64,000 bases of DNA from Lycium barbarum (GCF_019175385.1 NC_083341.1:65257800-65321799), one strand, 5' to 3'. Positions 44,622 to 56,360 are shown, numbered from the stretch's first letter. The notes: generated by a model not told the origin, from the letters alone. Translations and numbers: made by a program.

Positions 44622-45100
44622 AATAGTTTTAAAAGGGTTAAATTCAACCACTCCTCCATTCTAAGTTAAAATAAAACTAAGTATTAAAATACGCGTATAA
44701 AAATAGTTATTTAGGCAAATAAAAATTAAAACTTGCAAATTTAAAATATTAGCTTCAATACAAGCCTAATATTGATTTAGTTCCGAGCAATATTTAAAAA
44801 TGTAAAAAACTGCGGTCAAAATAAGCCGTAATTCATACGTCATTTTTAATTAATAATTTTTCCGAGTTAGACGGAGCGGGATATGTATCTTCTTTTCAAA
44901 ACACGTTTGTGAAAGCAAATAACTCATAATTTCTTGTCATTATCAATTTCTACAGAATAATAATTTAAACGTTAATTTTTGTAATTTTCTCAGAATTTTT
45001 AAATTTTTAAATTCTTAAGGGCATCCTTACTCCATCTTGGACTCGGGAAATTTGAAAAATTAGAATGCGCGTTTTATGAGGTGAAAATTAGGTATCAACA

Positions 45101-45115
45101 ACTTCCCCTTCGGAG
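45101..45115 (-). other. Polypurine tract of the Ogre element
   Basis: The minus strand reads CCGAAGGGGAAGT immediately before the LTR start TGTTGATACC. This is the plus-strand primer site and fixes the 3' LTR boundary. Confidence 0.85.
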
Positions 45116-47985
45116 TTCGAGGATGGCAAGGCCATCCTTGAGCTGCGAATTTGACAAACCTAATTTTCACCGAATAAAAGAAATTACAGCCTTTTTTTGC
45201 TCAAAACTTCGAAAGTAATGACCGGACCCCGATTTCTGGCTTCCTACATATCTCATACTACATGAGAATTCAGGCCATTTGTAGTTTCGACTCTATGAGG
45301 ACTATGAAAAATAAGAGTTTTCTTTAAACTACCTCGAGGTGTCTCGAGATAATTATAGGAATATGGTCGATCCTCGAAACTTGAGTAGCCTACATATCCC
45401 TGGCGTTGGGAATCGGGCCAATTGTAGTTTGACTCGATAGCCCGAAAAGGAATATCCCTTTATGTGGGAACCCCTTTGGCTATTTTCGATTGAAAATCTG
45501 AACCGGAGGCGGTTTTCGGAAAGGACTTATTAGTGTTGATGTTTGAAGTGATCTCCAATCCCTGGTGTAGAAAGCTTGACTCTTTTACACGATTTTTGAC
45601 CGGTTGCCTAGGAAAAAGTTCTACGTTCGCTCCGCATGTCTTGAGTCTAGCTCTTGCTTCCTACCTTGATAGCTTTTATCCATCTCCAAATGTCGAGTCC
45701 TGCGTGTTAGTTTTTTTTGAAAATTTTGATTTTAATGTAGTCATACCTGAATGATATTTCGCCATTTTGTTAACATTGAATTCATCCTCCAATATTATGT
45801 CCATCTTTTCGCAAATGCTTGTCCATCTTCTTTCTTTTCTCCTACAAGTGTGTGTTTTCGTGTATTTTTGAAAAAACGATCTGCTCTGGATAATAATCAG
45901 GATACTTTGACCGGCTTTTTTTTCGTCATTTTCAGATGTTTTCATCGTTCAATGATAACTTCTGTTAGGATCTGGGTCAGGCTATACCTCATTTCTGTGA
46001 ACCTACACACCCCAATCCGGTTATCGTTTTCGTAAGCAAAATGTTACTAATGAAAACCGTGTTTTCAAGTGCAGGGTCATTTTTGTTTCTTATGACATCC
46101 GCCACCCCTGAAAATTTGGACTCACATCATTTTCACATATTGCGGTGACTGTCACGAATCTGGTGTCGACTGCATCGTTATCCTCATACGAAGCGTCCGA
46201 TATACCAGTTCGGGACCACATCACTTATAGTAAAAAATAATCAAATGTAGACTGCACATCAGAGTGCAGTATCATATTCCTTTCATGATAACTACTAACC
46301 TCTGTATCCAGAATTATAACATTTAGTCAGAATTTTTAAGTTAACTGTTGCATATTCAAGTGTTCTCATGACTACTACTATCCCTAAACCATGGTTACAT
46401 TAACTTGAAATAGAGTGCAATAGCTACCGCAAATCTTGATGTAGGAATCACATTCGTATTTCAACGATTGCGGGACATCAACGTCGGAATTATGTTACCT
46501 ATTTTTGGCTATATATATGGATGACGACTCAACCCCTTCGGCACATAGTCGTCTAATCTATATCGTCATTTTGAGGAATGAAGCTTACCTTGGTGGAAAG
46601 AGTTACACTTTTCTTTTTTGACTCCGGGGAAGAATACCCACCCGTCGACACGGTTCACATCTTCCAAAAGGAATAGACTCGATTGTGAATACGACATTTC
46701 AATACCGATATCAACGCGTCATTTTAAATTTTTAGATTTTTGGACATCCACTCAGCCAATGTATCAAGGCAAGTCAGGTGACGTCTAGGTCGGGGTCTCA
46801 ATACCTTGATACAATACTGTTTAGTGGAGACCCAGCTTTTCGTACCGTAATTATATCTCCCAGTAGACTTTAAAGGTTTTCTTTTGTAAAAATCTTGGTG
46901 CTCTGCAAAATGAACAAACTTATCAGCGTAAAAAAAACTTTACTTAGGGAGGGCTTCGTTATCCTTTCGTACACTCGTTTGCGCCGCTATTCCTTGACAC
47001 TTCTTCTTCACTTGGCTCATTGTCATTACCCTGTTTTAAACATTCTAGCAAACGAGTTAGTGTAAAACATCCATGCTTGTTTGTTCCTGCATCCATAGTA
47101 AAATTTATCAGTTTCCTATATGATCGACCGCTCTCTCGGCTCATGGACTTCTTTCGTTCACATTTTGGCAGGAAAGGATGCTCATTTTCCTTAAAATCTT
47201 ATGTTTTCTAGCAGAGCTGAAAATTTTTTTGGCTGTGATTTTGGAATGCATACTTTGGTACATTATATACGTTTTGAAAATAATACTTTACATACACCCT
47301 TTTAATGTCATGGCATTGGTTACTCAAACAAGGTCTTCCATCTCTTTCCTCCTTTTGATCTTGACCTATGAAATTTTTGAATCCCTTTCAAAAAGTTTAC
47401 CCCAGTTTCTGTACATCTTTGTACCAACTCAAGTTTCGCTATGTCGAAGGAATTTTTGAGACCCTCTCAAAAATTTTGTCCCAGTGTAAGTGTGTACTTG
47501 TCATTTCTTGATTTCACTGCACTTGAGAATTTTTTTAGACACTTCTCAAAAATTCTGCCACAGTGTAGAAATTTTAAATCAGTCCGTTCCTTAGAACTGA
47601 TACCTTTAAAGAATTTTTGAGGTCCTCTCAAAACTTCGGCCCCAGTTTCCTTATGGGGTTACCTTTATATTTCTCTCGCTAAATCATTTCTTAGGTTTCC
47701 TAAGGTTTATTGGGAATGACTGAGCTCGGGAGAGCGCCTACGTATCCCGTTTCGGGAATCAGGTCATAACGTAGTTCAAAATGTGTAATTTTGGATTTTT
47801 TGGTTAAAGCGATCGAGCTTGGAAAAGCACCTACGTATCCCCTTATGAGTATAGAGAATCAGGTCCTTGCGTAGTTCGTACATGATTTTGGATTTGGGTT
47901 TTCTAAGAACAATGCAAAATTACAAGCAAAGGGACTACAAATAAAGAAAACCTAAACTATGGAAATTCTAAATCCTCGTAGTCAT
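45116..47985 (-). other. Ogre 3' untranslated region
   Basis: These 2.9 kb lie between integrase and the polypurine tract and have no gag/pol coding. They contain repeated boundary-like blocks of the form 'CCTACGTATCCC ... AATCAGGTC' (for example 47,740-47,770, 47,830-47,880 and about 45,240-45,300, 45,385-45,420). The same type of block recurs at 59,400-59,560 ahead of gag. A cluster of hairpin-prone repeats lies at 47,370-47,650. Several short frames exist by chance and none resembles a protein family I know. Confidence 0.6.
47370..47650. repeat. Four diverged hairpin-prone repeats in the Ogre 3' region
   Basis: Four copies about 60-110 bp apart of the form GAATTTTTGAG-n-CTCTCAAAAATT followed by 'GCCCCAGTTT'-like sequence: about 47,375, 47,450, 47,525 and 47,617. 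Each can fold on itself because GAATTTTTGAG and CTCTCAAAAATTC are near-complementary. The copies are diverged, so the array is old or kept by selection for structure. Confidence 0.75.
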
Positions 47986-48425
47986 CTTCTTCTTCACACG
48001 TAGTACCTCTTGATGGCATCTGAATTTATTGCTCTTGGACACTCTTGACCATCCATTTCAACAAGTACTATGGCTCCTCTTGACAATACTTTTCACACCA
48101 TATAGCGGCCTTGCCAGCTTGGTGCAAACTTTCCTTTCTATTCTTCTTGATTAGGGAATATTCGTTTGAGCACTAATTGCCCGATTTGAAAAACCCTAGT
48201 TCTCACATGCTTGTTGAAAGCTCGTGCCATCCTTTGTTGGTATAGTTGACCATGGCAAACAACAATCATCCTCTTTTCATCTATCAGAGCCAGTTGCTCA
48301 TACCTCTTGCGGATCCATTCCGCATCGTCGAACTCAGCTTCTTGTATTATTCAAAGTGAAGGGATTTCTACATCAGCCGGTATTACTGCTTCAGTGCCAT
48401 ACACCAGCAGGTATAGAGTGGCCCC
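47986..48425 (-). pseudogene. Ogre integrase C-terminal part, fused to RT
   Basis: Minus-strand reading from the junction gives TLYLLVYGTEAVIPADVEIPSL, YEQLALIDEKRM, VCHGQLYQQRMARAFNKHVR, QLVLKRIFPNQEE and then the end with SDAIKRYYV (about 47,990). These are the last part of the catalytic core and the C-terminal domain of Tat/Ogre integrase. Stops at about 48,350, 48,145 and 48,105 break it. Its upstream neighbour in the same frame is the RT N-terminus, with nothing between. Confidence 0.85.
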
Positions 48426-49021
48426 AGTTGAAGTCTTGGCGATAGTGCGGTTAAGATCACGGTAGTCCACACAAATCCTTATTTTCCCATCTTTCTTTGG
48501 TACCGGGACTATGTTTGCCAACTATGTCGGGTACGGTGTCACCTCAACAACCCCTAACTGAATCTATTTTTCTACTTCATTAATTCAGATGCTGACATCA
48601 AGCTTAGGCTGCCTGATTTTCTATTTTATCGAGGCAAATCCTTCAAGGATCGGAAACCTATGGGCAACAAGTTCGTACTCAAACCCGGCATATAGGCGTA
48701 TGACCAAGTGAAGACATCTTCATACTCTTTCAGCAGACTCCGATACCCTTCTTTCTCAGCTTCTGTCAAGTGCACACTTATTCTAGTTTCTCGAACTAAC
48801 TCTTCATTTCCTAGATTAACTGCCTCTGTTTTCTCCAGGTTTGGCATTGGTCTGTTCTCGTATTCTTCTTCGACATCTATCAACCCCTCTGATTCGATTA
48901 TCCCTTCTTTTTTATCGTCATTTTGTTCGTCATCATTTTTACTTGTTTCGTAACATGTCAAGACATTATTTGTGGCCTCTGTATTATTACTGTCAAACAA
49001 AATAACACGGTTATTAATCAT
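48426..49021 (-). pseudogene. Ogre reverse transcriptase N-terminal part
   Basis: A 131-codon open stretch from MINNRVILFDSNN (49,021) has an acidic linker, then LTEAEKEGYRSLLKEYEDVFTW and SYAYMPGLSTNL (the 'DxFAWSYxDMPGL' block of Tat RT). After a gap with stops it reads LANIVPVPKKDGKIRICVDYRDLN (about 48,440-48,510). There it stops being RT and becomes integrase. The palm with YxDD, the thumb, RNase H and most of integrase are missing. Confidence 0.85.
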
Positions 49022-49299
49022 GTAAAAGCAATTTTAATTGCGTATTTATATATAATCATATATATATATATGTATATATATATTTATATAGATATGGTAA
49101 AATGATTTTTGTCTTTATTATAAGTTTTGAAGTGTTTTCATTGAAATTTAAAAAGAGTAGTACGAACGGTGGTCCTGACTCAGAATGGAACATCGAGCCA
49201 TTTTCATTATTAAACAACACGTAAATAAAAACATGAAAAAGCGATAAGACAAGCCTCAAAGCCGACTTTCACCATTTTTTCTGAAAATGAGCATTCTTT
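49022..49299 (-). other. AT-rich spacer with (TA)n; possible remnant of the Ogre intron
   Basis: No coding similarity. It holds a (TA)n stretch (49,058-49,100) and separates the protease-side coding (49,300 upward) from the RT-side coding (49,021 downward). Known Ogre elements have an intron at about this place. On the minus strand a pyrimidine-rich run (TTGCTTTTACATG) precedes the RT-side ORF, but I see no unambiguous AG acceptor, so the intron idea is weak. Confidence 0.35.
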
Positions 49300-49851
49300 C
49301 TACCGCAGAGTGAACAACGGGGTAGAACTCCATCCGCTTGTTGTCTCTCCTGGTTCGGCATGGCGAATCTCTAATGCTTCAAAGCATTCTTCAATGATGG
49401 CTGCGCATTTTTCTTGCCAAAACAACGTCCTTAAACCCTCTTCTGGATCCTCGCTGTTGTGACCCAATGGGCATGCTGTGAAGGACTGATATAGATGAGG
49501 GAACGACTTTCTCATTTCAACGGGACCCCTCCGCCCATATTCTGCTTCTTCTTCCACTGCCTCACATGGCTCGTATCTAACCCCAAATCAATACTTCCTA
49601 TGTTTGATACTCACTGGTTCTCTGATTCCCTGTAAGTTCTTTCCTAGAATTTTCTCGGGTTCAAACCCACTCCTTATCATAGTTGTAGCAACCATTTTAT
49701 AGACCAATGGCATAAGGGTATGATCATTATCCCCCCTACGATCTACCATGGCTAGCTCAATAGTGTGAAAATCAATACCCACTGGTGATTTCTCTATGAT
49801 TGGTACAGAGTTATCCGGATAGTTGTGGACACTTCCTTTGCCTTGAATCAC
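49300..49851 (-). pseudogene. Ogre region between protease and RT
   Basis: Two open pieces of 85 and 87 codons: IEKSPVGIDFHTIELAMVD and MVATTMIRSGFEPEKILGKN (49,588-49,851), then MRKSFPHLYQSFTACPL and CAAIIEECFEALEIRHAEPG (49,300-49,557). These are conserved parts of Tat/Ogre polyproteins that follow protease; the function is unknown to me. One stop separates them. They confirm collinearity with the protease at 50,005-50,325. Confidence 0.75.
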
Positions 49852-50325
49852 GACTTCTTGATCATCCCATATGAATTTGAGAGACTAGTGTAATGAAGAT
49901 GCTATAACCATGGCGGCGTGCAACCTTGGTCGGCCCAACAACAGGTTATAGCTTGTTTTGATATCCATGATGATGAGCTCCACTATGAACTCTGCGGGGC
50001 CTATTTATATGTGTAGATCTATTTCTCCAATCGGGTCGCTGGTTGCACCATCATAAGCTTTTACGTTAGTCCGACTCTGACAGATCTTTCTGACATCATA
50101 CCCGAGTTGTTTCAGAGTCGTCACAGGGCATACATTCAACCCAGCTCCTCGATCAATTAGCACTTGAGGAATAATCTTGTCACTACACTTGACTGTTATA
50201 TGCAGGGCTTTATTGTGGGACTTCCCTTCCTTTGGTATTTCATCATCAGAAAATGATAGCCTATGTGCTCGTACAACATACCCCACGATCTCAGCCAACG
50301 TTTTACTTGTAGTGCCGGCGGGCAC
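49852..50325 (-). pseudogene. Ogre aspartic protease
   Basis: The open part (50,005-50,325) starts MPAGTTSKTLAEIVGYVVRA and includes the active-site region VLIDRGAGLNVCPVTTLKQLG, in which the family's D-[GNS]-[GSA] reads D-R-G. A catalytic change is therefore likely. IRTNVKAYDG-type and GEIDLHI strands follow. Below 50,005 the frame degrades (ITTCCWADQ-like fragments) up to 49,852. Confidence 0.75.
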
Positions 50326-50867
50326 TTAGACTTAATCCAAAGCTTTCATCAAGGAAAAGCAATGTTGAGATGAACTAAGTAGCAATGACATTACCGATAT
50401 CCTGGCAGGAGTCTTATGCAGGTGCTCAACAATCGAATAATCCTTGACTGGCATTTACCTCCAGAAGTTCTTAGCTTCACCTTCAGTGATTGGTGTTTTC
50501 TGAGGGTTTTCGCGATGTGGTACTTCGAGCACAGGTTCATTTGGAGCATAACACCTTCTTGACCTGGTCATACCCTGAACCACAACATCTATCTCTTTTT
50601 GTTTATTGATCATCCTCTAGTGTGGCGTTTTGATCACCAAGGGTGCATTCTCAACTGGTCATGATGTTTTTAGTATGAATGACTCATTATGAATTCGAGC
50701 GACTGTTGAGGGATATTTGAGCATGAAAGGCTCTCTTTGGTTACAGCAGATGTCTCAGACTTCTTTGTCAAAAGGCTTAACACTTCTTTTCGCTCCTGTA
50801 AAGACAACGAGGCGATGGTGCTCTCTAACCCTTCAATATCTGGACGAATTATCGCCGGGATCTCTTT
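50326..50867 (-). pseudogene. Degenerate Ogre gag-protease linker
   Basis: No long frame. Minus-strand pieces such as KDYSIVEHLHKTPARISVMS and PFMLKYPSTVARIHNE match the usual sequence ahead of the Tat protease. The rest is stops and shifts. Confidence 0.6.
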
Positions 50868-51274
50868 CTATTCATCACCTCTTTCTATCATGTGGATTTG
50901 GTTTCCTCCATGCTTTGGGAGCGGATTTGTGTTCACATTCAGAGGTGTTGGCTCCAGGATAAGCTCATGATTATCAATCATATCCTGTAGTTTGTGCCTT
51001 AGGTTTATGCAATATTCGGTGGCATGGCCAACTTGGTTGGAATGATAGGCGCAAGTGAAATTCAGCTTGTACCATCGATCCGTGGGATTAGCAGGTTTTG
51101 GTGGAACAGTGCTCATTCTCCCGATATCTCTTAGCTTGGCGAATAAACTAGTCTTGATTTTGGCAAAGCAGTGAATGCTCTCATAGGTTTCCTTTGGGGA
51201 GCCTCATAGTTTGCTGGTAGGGGCTGGTTTTGGAAAGTCTAGTTTTGTGGAGCTTTGTTATTGGGTGCTGGCAT
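50868..51274 (-). pseudogene. Ogre gag zinc-knuckle region
   Basis: The 82-codon open part reads WYKLNFTCAYHSNQVGHATEYC, a CHHC knuckle (C-x2-H-x5-H-x4-C) as used by Tat/Ogre gag in place of CCHC, then a helix (LRHKLQDMIDNHEL). It sits between the capsid-like domain (51,426-51,905) and protease. Frame changes flank it. Confidence 0.78.
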
Positions 51275-51905
51275 TCAATAATTTGGTCCTGGAGTTTGGT
51301 TGCTTGGTGCTGATATTTGATAATTTGTTTGTGGAGCTTGGTAACCAGGCTGTCCGTAGCACACAGACATTGGGATATATTGGTGTGAAGTGGTTATATA
51401 GTTGGTTGATGGAGGTGATTGGTAGTTATCCAGATTTTTGTGGGTCATCTCTTTTCTTGGTTTTAAGGATAGTAGTTCTAGAAACATAGGCTATATCTTC
51501 TCTTTTCTTTTTGCCACCCGCGGCGCCAGACGCACCTGCTCTATTTAGTACACTAACAATCCTGCCGGTCTTGAGGCCATCTTCGATATCTTCCCCAACG
51601 ACGACTAAATCTACAAAGGAACTCCCTTTCATAGTTATCATTTTGTCAAAGGAATCGGCTTCTTGGTACCATATGAATGTGTCTACCAGGTCAGCTTCAG
51701 TCATAGGTAGTTGCACACATGTCGCTTTGTCTTTCCAGCGACTGGCATATTCTCGGTAGGTTTCAGTGTATTTCTGATGAATTTTCACCAATAAGAAGCG
51801 ATCAGGCACATTTTCCACATTGAAGCGGAATCTTTCCATAAATGAACTTGTCATTTCTTCCTATGTTTTCTATCGGCTAATGTCTTGAGAGATAAACCAT
51901 TCCAT
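51275..51905 (-). pseudogene. Ogre gag capsid-like domain
   Basis: An open stretch of 142 codons (51,426-51,854) contains MTSSFMERFRFNVENVPDRF and YTETYREYASRWKDKATCV, the retrotransposon gag motif. Upstream to 51,905 are two further pieces in the same frame with stops (AMEWFISQDIS). A proline/tyrosine/glutamine-rich linker (51,275-51,487) follows in another frame. The N-terminal continuation is missing because a deletion joins 51,906 to an LTR; the start of gag is found at 58,764-59,133. Confidence 0.82.
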
Positions 51906-51906
51906 A

Positions 51907-52601
51907 GCAGTGGGCAGCTTACGCCCCGAACGCGGGCTAATGATGATAACACCGTGCCTATACGATTGGGCAGCATAACACCGTACCTATATGGTCGGGC
52001 AGTTTACTTATATATATATATAAAATGTTGATTTAAAAAGTTAAAGTTGGCACGCATGGTATCCACCTAAAAAGGCAATCAGATATACAAGTTATCTCTT
52101 TATCTCATGCTTCTTTATTCTTGTTTATATTGTTATTCATGCCTTACATACTAAGTACATTATTCGTACTGACGTCCTTTCTTGTAGACGTTGCGTTCAT
52201 GACCGCAGGTAGACGGATGTGACCCGTTGGTGCTTTATCAGCGGATTCTCAGGAGCACTCCACTTACTTCAGAGCTGCTGTCTATTGTTATTGGTCTTCA
52301 TGGTCACTTGTATTCTATGTAGAGGCTCGTAGACACACGTGTTCAGTTAGACGTTTCATAACCCTACCGGTTCATATCGTTGTATAGTATTTTAGTAGCC
52401 TTGTTGGCTGGTGATGCTGGGTATAATTGTTGAAGATTATATAGAGATGTGCTGTTATGTTATGATATATGTCCTTACAGATTATGACGTTCATGAGCTA
52501 TCTTTATGATCCACCCAGAAATTATTATGAGATATATGTTTAGGGGTGCTCGGTGTGTTAGTTCCGAGTGCCCGTCATGGCCCTCTAGTTGGGTCGTGAA
52601 A
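51907..52601 (+). repeat. Truncated 5' LTR of the non-coding element
   Basis: It corresponds to the last 720 bp of the 3' LTR (from 58,043), with GCAGTGGGC at the junction. About 1.67 kb of U3 and upstream R is missing. The terminal sequence GGGTCGTGA corresponds to the end of the 3' LTR. A 59-bp deletion of GAGGCCCGGAAGT-type sequence also distinguishes the two copies. Confidence 0.88.
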
Positions 52602-52605
52602 AAAG

Positions 52606-52617
52606 TGGTATCAGAGC
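52606..52617 (+). other. Initiator-Met primer binding site
   Basis: TGGTATCAGAGC on the plus strand, followed by AGTTCGTCTTAGGGAGTGTC, nearly the same as the leader of the Tekay element. Confidence 0.93.
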
Positions 52618-55274
52618 AGTTCGTCTTAGGGAGTGTCTACGAGCCGTGTCTAGTAGAGTTTTGTTTATGGGTGTGAAGCGCGCTACACTTATAAACAAGA
52701 GGCTGCAGGGCATCTAGGAACCATTGACCTTTCTTTCTCATCTTAGATCACGTCGTAGAGCTGAATTATAGGATGTGATGTCCCTGATTTTAATCCTAAA
52801 TGTTTTGATTGTGGTTGAGCAGTTGATTATGCCGCTATGAGGTAATTGATGAGAATTGAAGTTAATACTCCGAAAGGTATGTTCCTGCCTTATTAATATT
52901 GGTAGAATTTGATATAAGATCTCGAGCTAGATGTTACGAGTATTTTTGATCGCCTTGGTAGGCATCGGGATGTGTTTTCTGGGCTGCGTGCAGGAATGAG
53001 GCAGTAAGAAGTATAGAGGAAACTGTGCTGAAATTTTTACAAATTGAATTGTTTGAATGTCTATGCTATAGAGAAAGAATGAAGGGAAAATGTGAAAATC
53101 GGATGTTTGGTAAGTCATGGTTGAATGAACCATTATAAGACGCTTTGAAAGAGAAGTTTTAGAATGATTTTAAGTTAATTCAAGGGAAGAACCCTGGAGG
53201 GGAAAAATGATTAGTGATTAAAGGAACTGGAATGAGTTGCATTCGAGATTTCGGAGAATTGAGATTTATTGAAGATATAGGGAAATTTGGCACTAAGAAT
53301 TCAAATACAGTATTACGATTTATAGGTTCGTGAGTAAGTGATAACGAAGAGATATTGATAAGGGAAAGGAAGTTAACGAGTAGGGGAAAGTTTTACTCTA
53401 GAAGTTTATATATATACACATAAGATCAGGAGGGGTTGATGACAGGCACTCAGACTCGTTTTATCAAATTTTCCTATATGATGTGAGTTTACATTGGGAT
53501 TTAAAAGTCACCAGTCATTCGACTTCAAAGGGATTCTGAATATTTGATAGTTGGTACTATTCTGAGAATTATTATGGCCGAGTTACTTCGAGTAATAATG
53601 ACGACCTTGACCTCAAGAATGAGAAATAGTTAGGTCAGTTGGTTTGCAATTATGATTATTTTCTAGATTGTTTATATAGCTTCTAAATATGATGTTGCTT
53701 AGCTGACGAAGGAAGTAGAGATTGTATCAACCTTAGGAATATGTGGTGTATTTCAGCTAATCCTTACAAGAAGGATTTATCTCATTTTTTTTTTCTTCAG
53801 ATGGGTGTTGTGAAGGTTATTTGACGATAGAGAAATTAGGTGTGATGTTGGTTTATGTGTAAGGAGAAAAGAGAGTAGGTGTACAAGTGAAGATAAAGTA
53901 TTGCAAGGATGGATTCGGTTGCTACAAGAAAGTAAAGGATGCGAGGTTGATTATCTTAGACAAAGAGACAGGGTACAAGTACGAGTAGAGATTTTTAAGT
54001 AAAGTTATATCGTCAGGATTCACAGTTAGGACGTAGGAAGGTATTCTAGGAAGACCTACAGATTTAGACATACGGAAAAAAAATATAAGGAACCAGAATA
54101 GCCCGAGGGAAATTAGGAGCATATGAGCTTTACAATTAGAATTCTCTAGCTAGCTAGGCAAAAAAAATAGGGGAGATGTATTAGAGCCACAGATTCAGGA
54201 CAAAATCAAATGGCAACGGGATATCTCGAAAGAAAAGGTGTTGAAAAGTGATAAAAAGATAAGTCATGAGTGGCTCCATTGAGTATTATGTACACCCTTA
54301 TGATTGATGTTACGACATGTTAAAAGTATTGATTATGATGTATGCCAAAATTGATGTAGCAAGCGCTACATAGGGAATAAGGATTGGGTTTTCTCAGGAA
54401 TTAAAGTCGGATAGCGGTAACGCGATCAACTATGTAAGCACGAGCATTAGGAAAAAGAAGGTTATAATATCATGAAGGGGAGAAAAACTTGGAAAAGGAA
54501 AATGTATACACATTGAGGATCAAGTAATATATTTGAGGAAAAGGTCAGGATGAAAGCAGGAAAGCAGAAAATAGGATCAAATTTAAATAAATCAACGGGA
54601 GATAGAATAATGTTGTACGTGACAAGGGATGAACGTGAGGACCTCGGAACCAACCTATACGTTTTCATGAAAGGAAAGGGTGTACTTTGTGAGGATTTCA
54701 TGATAAGAATAAGAACCGACAGAACACTAGAAGGACTATGATGCATAGCTGTGATGCAAACAAGTAGTTAAGAAGAATTACGGGATAAAATGAGCTAAGC
54801 TAATGAAAGGACGAGTCGTGGAAATGGATGGTGTGGAATATCAACTTTTAATTGTATAGTATAGACATAAATCGGAATTGGGAACTTAGAGCAAGGAGAA
54901 TTTCAAGGATATTAAGAAGATAGTCATGGAGAAAGACTAGGGCTAAAGGAGCGTGGTATAGTCGGACACTCCATAAGGGGCCTAATGAATTCTGATGTCC
55001 CCATTAAATCATTAGCCTAGAGAATTACTAGTCATGAAAGGTAGAGGTGATCAATAAAGAAAACATCTGAATTATATCTGATATGTGTAAACATTTGACT
55101 TAGTACAAGAATCCAGTTAGCAAAAAGGAAATAAGTTAAACCATGCGATGAAAAGAACTCCGGCATTATATGGAATAGAGGAGTTGAAGGATCGCTAAGG
55201 TCGGTCAGATGACTATCAAAGACGGTAAAGACTTAAAGGTTACGGATATATGAGAACATCCTTTAAAAAAAAAA

Positions 55275-55308
<34 letters not shown>

Positions 55309-56360
55309 GGAGAACAAATTCAGTTCTAGGATGAGCTACAATATTCCCAAGCTCAAAAGAGGGAAATGTAATGGCTTGAAGGAGCCAAATTTCGAGACAA
55401 ACCGATATGTCAAGAATGAGCTAAAGAAAAGTAAGAATGGATCAAATGCAGACATATTATAAGACAAATGTGAAAAAGGAGGCATGACAAGATGATGAAG
55501 GTTTAGCGAATCAAAGAGAATAAGTTTCGCCAATGCGACACGTTGTATTCCGGACTATGACTCAAATCACTCGGGCCGAAGAAATTTTAGGTACATTTAG
55601 ATATGCAGTAAAGTACTCCAAGGGGCAACAGAAGGAGTAAGAAAGGCCGCATGTAACCAGGGATAAGTATAAGGGAAAATCGGGATTACTAAACACAAAA
55701 ATATAGCACTAGAGGAGATCAAAGCTTTAAAAGAGGAAGATTCATAGGAAGTTCAATAATCTTCAGAGGAAAGGAAGATACTGTACCTATGGATAGCAAC
55801 ACAACAGTACTGCCTAAGATTAGAAGTACCTCGTAAGTTGTGAAATTCCAAGTTGCCGGTTATATCAATTGTGAGAGTGTATGACATATAACCATATAAA
55901 CAATCGTCGTAATGAAACAGCTAGCAGAATGTTGCAAGGTCGACGAGTACAAAAAAAAGGATAATCTAAAGTAGCACCAGATAAGCAAGCAAGGAAAGGT
56001 GTTATATCCGAACAAGAGAATTTGTCTACTAGTAGATAAATAAGGAGCAAGGAAAAAGAGTACAACAATTAACAGTGCTCATAGACCGACGAAGAGCCGC
56101 AACAATTATGAGTTAAGACCATCCTAATGGCAACAGGTCCCAGAACGGTAGCTAGATATCAGTTGACCACTGGATACATACATAAGAACATGAGGATATG
56201 AAACTAATGAATGAGTTCGACAAAGAATTGGGAGAATATGAAAGAAGACTAATGATCCCATAGTATAAGAGCATGGAGATCAGGAACTAAAGGAAGACAA
56301 CTATTTCAAGAAACTAATGAAAGCGTCGTAAGCTACAACATTCGAGGACAAATGTTTATA
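52618..56360 (+). other. Non-coding interior of the LARD-like element
   Basis: These 3.7 kb are purine-rich on the plus strand, with no ORF longer than about 80 codons that resembles a known protein. The first part (to about 52,760) is homologous to the Tekay leader; the rest is not recognisable from any other part of the window. It includes a G33 run at 55,275. The low coding content, in contrast to the recognisable though broken genes of neighbouring elements, argues that the coding part was absent before insertion. Confidence 0.7.
55275..55307. repeat. G33 homopolymer
   Basis: Thirty-three consecutive G preceded by A8. This is exceptionally long for G in a nuclear genome and would strongly favour G-quadruplex formation, or may mark an assembly error. 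Confidence 0.88.

Larger units (their letters stand above)
40985..45100 (-). repeat. 3' LTR of the Ogre element (left edge approximate)
   Basis: The right edge is clear: a purine tract on the minus strand is followed by TGTTGATACC, a typical Ogre LTR start. The left edge is set where pararetrovirus similarity stops, about 40,985, giving about 4.1 kb, within the usual size range of Ogre LTRs. It is AT-rich, has no ORF of interest, and holds three long homopolymers: G20 at 41,412, C17 at 43,939 and C17 at 44,605 in plus reading. A possible TATA region was not resolved. Confidence 0.65.

Noticed and set aside
47178..47459. Hydrophobic plus-strand frame resembling a membrane protein
   Set aside because: It overlaps the hairpin-repeat region of the Ogre 3' untranslated region; its hydrophobicity comes from T-rich sequence.
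49022..49299. Firm call of the Ogre intron
   Set aside because: The position fits, but no clear donor and acceptor pair could be read, so it is listed only as a weak possibility.
55250..55462. Plus-strand frame with a polyglycine stretch
   Set aside because: The glycines are only the G33 run, and the rest has no coding character or family similarity.
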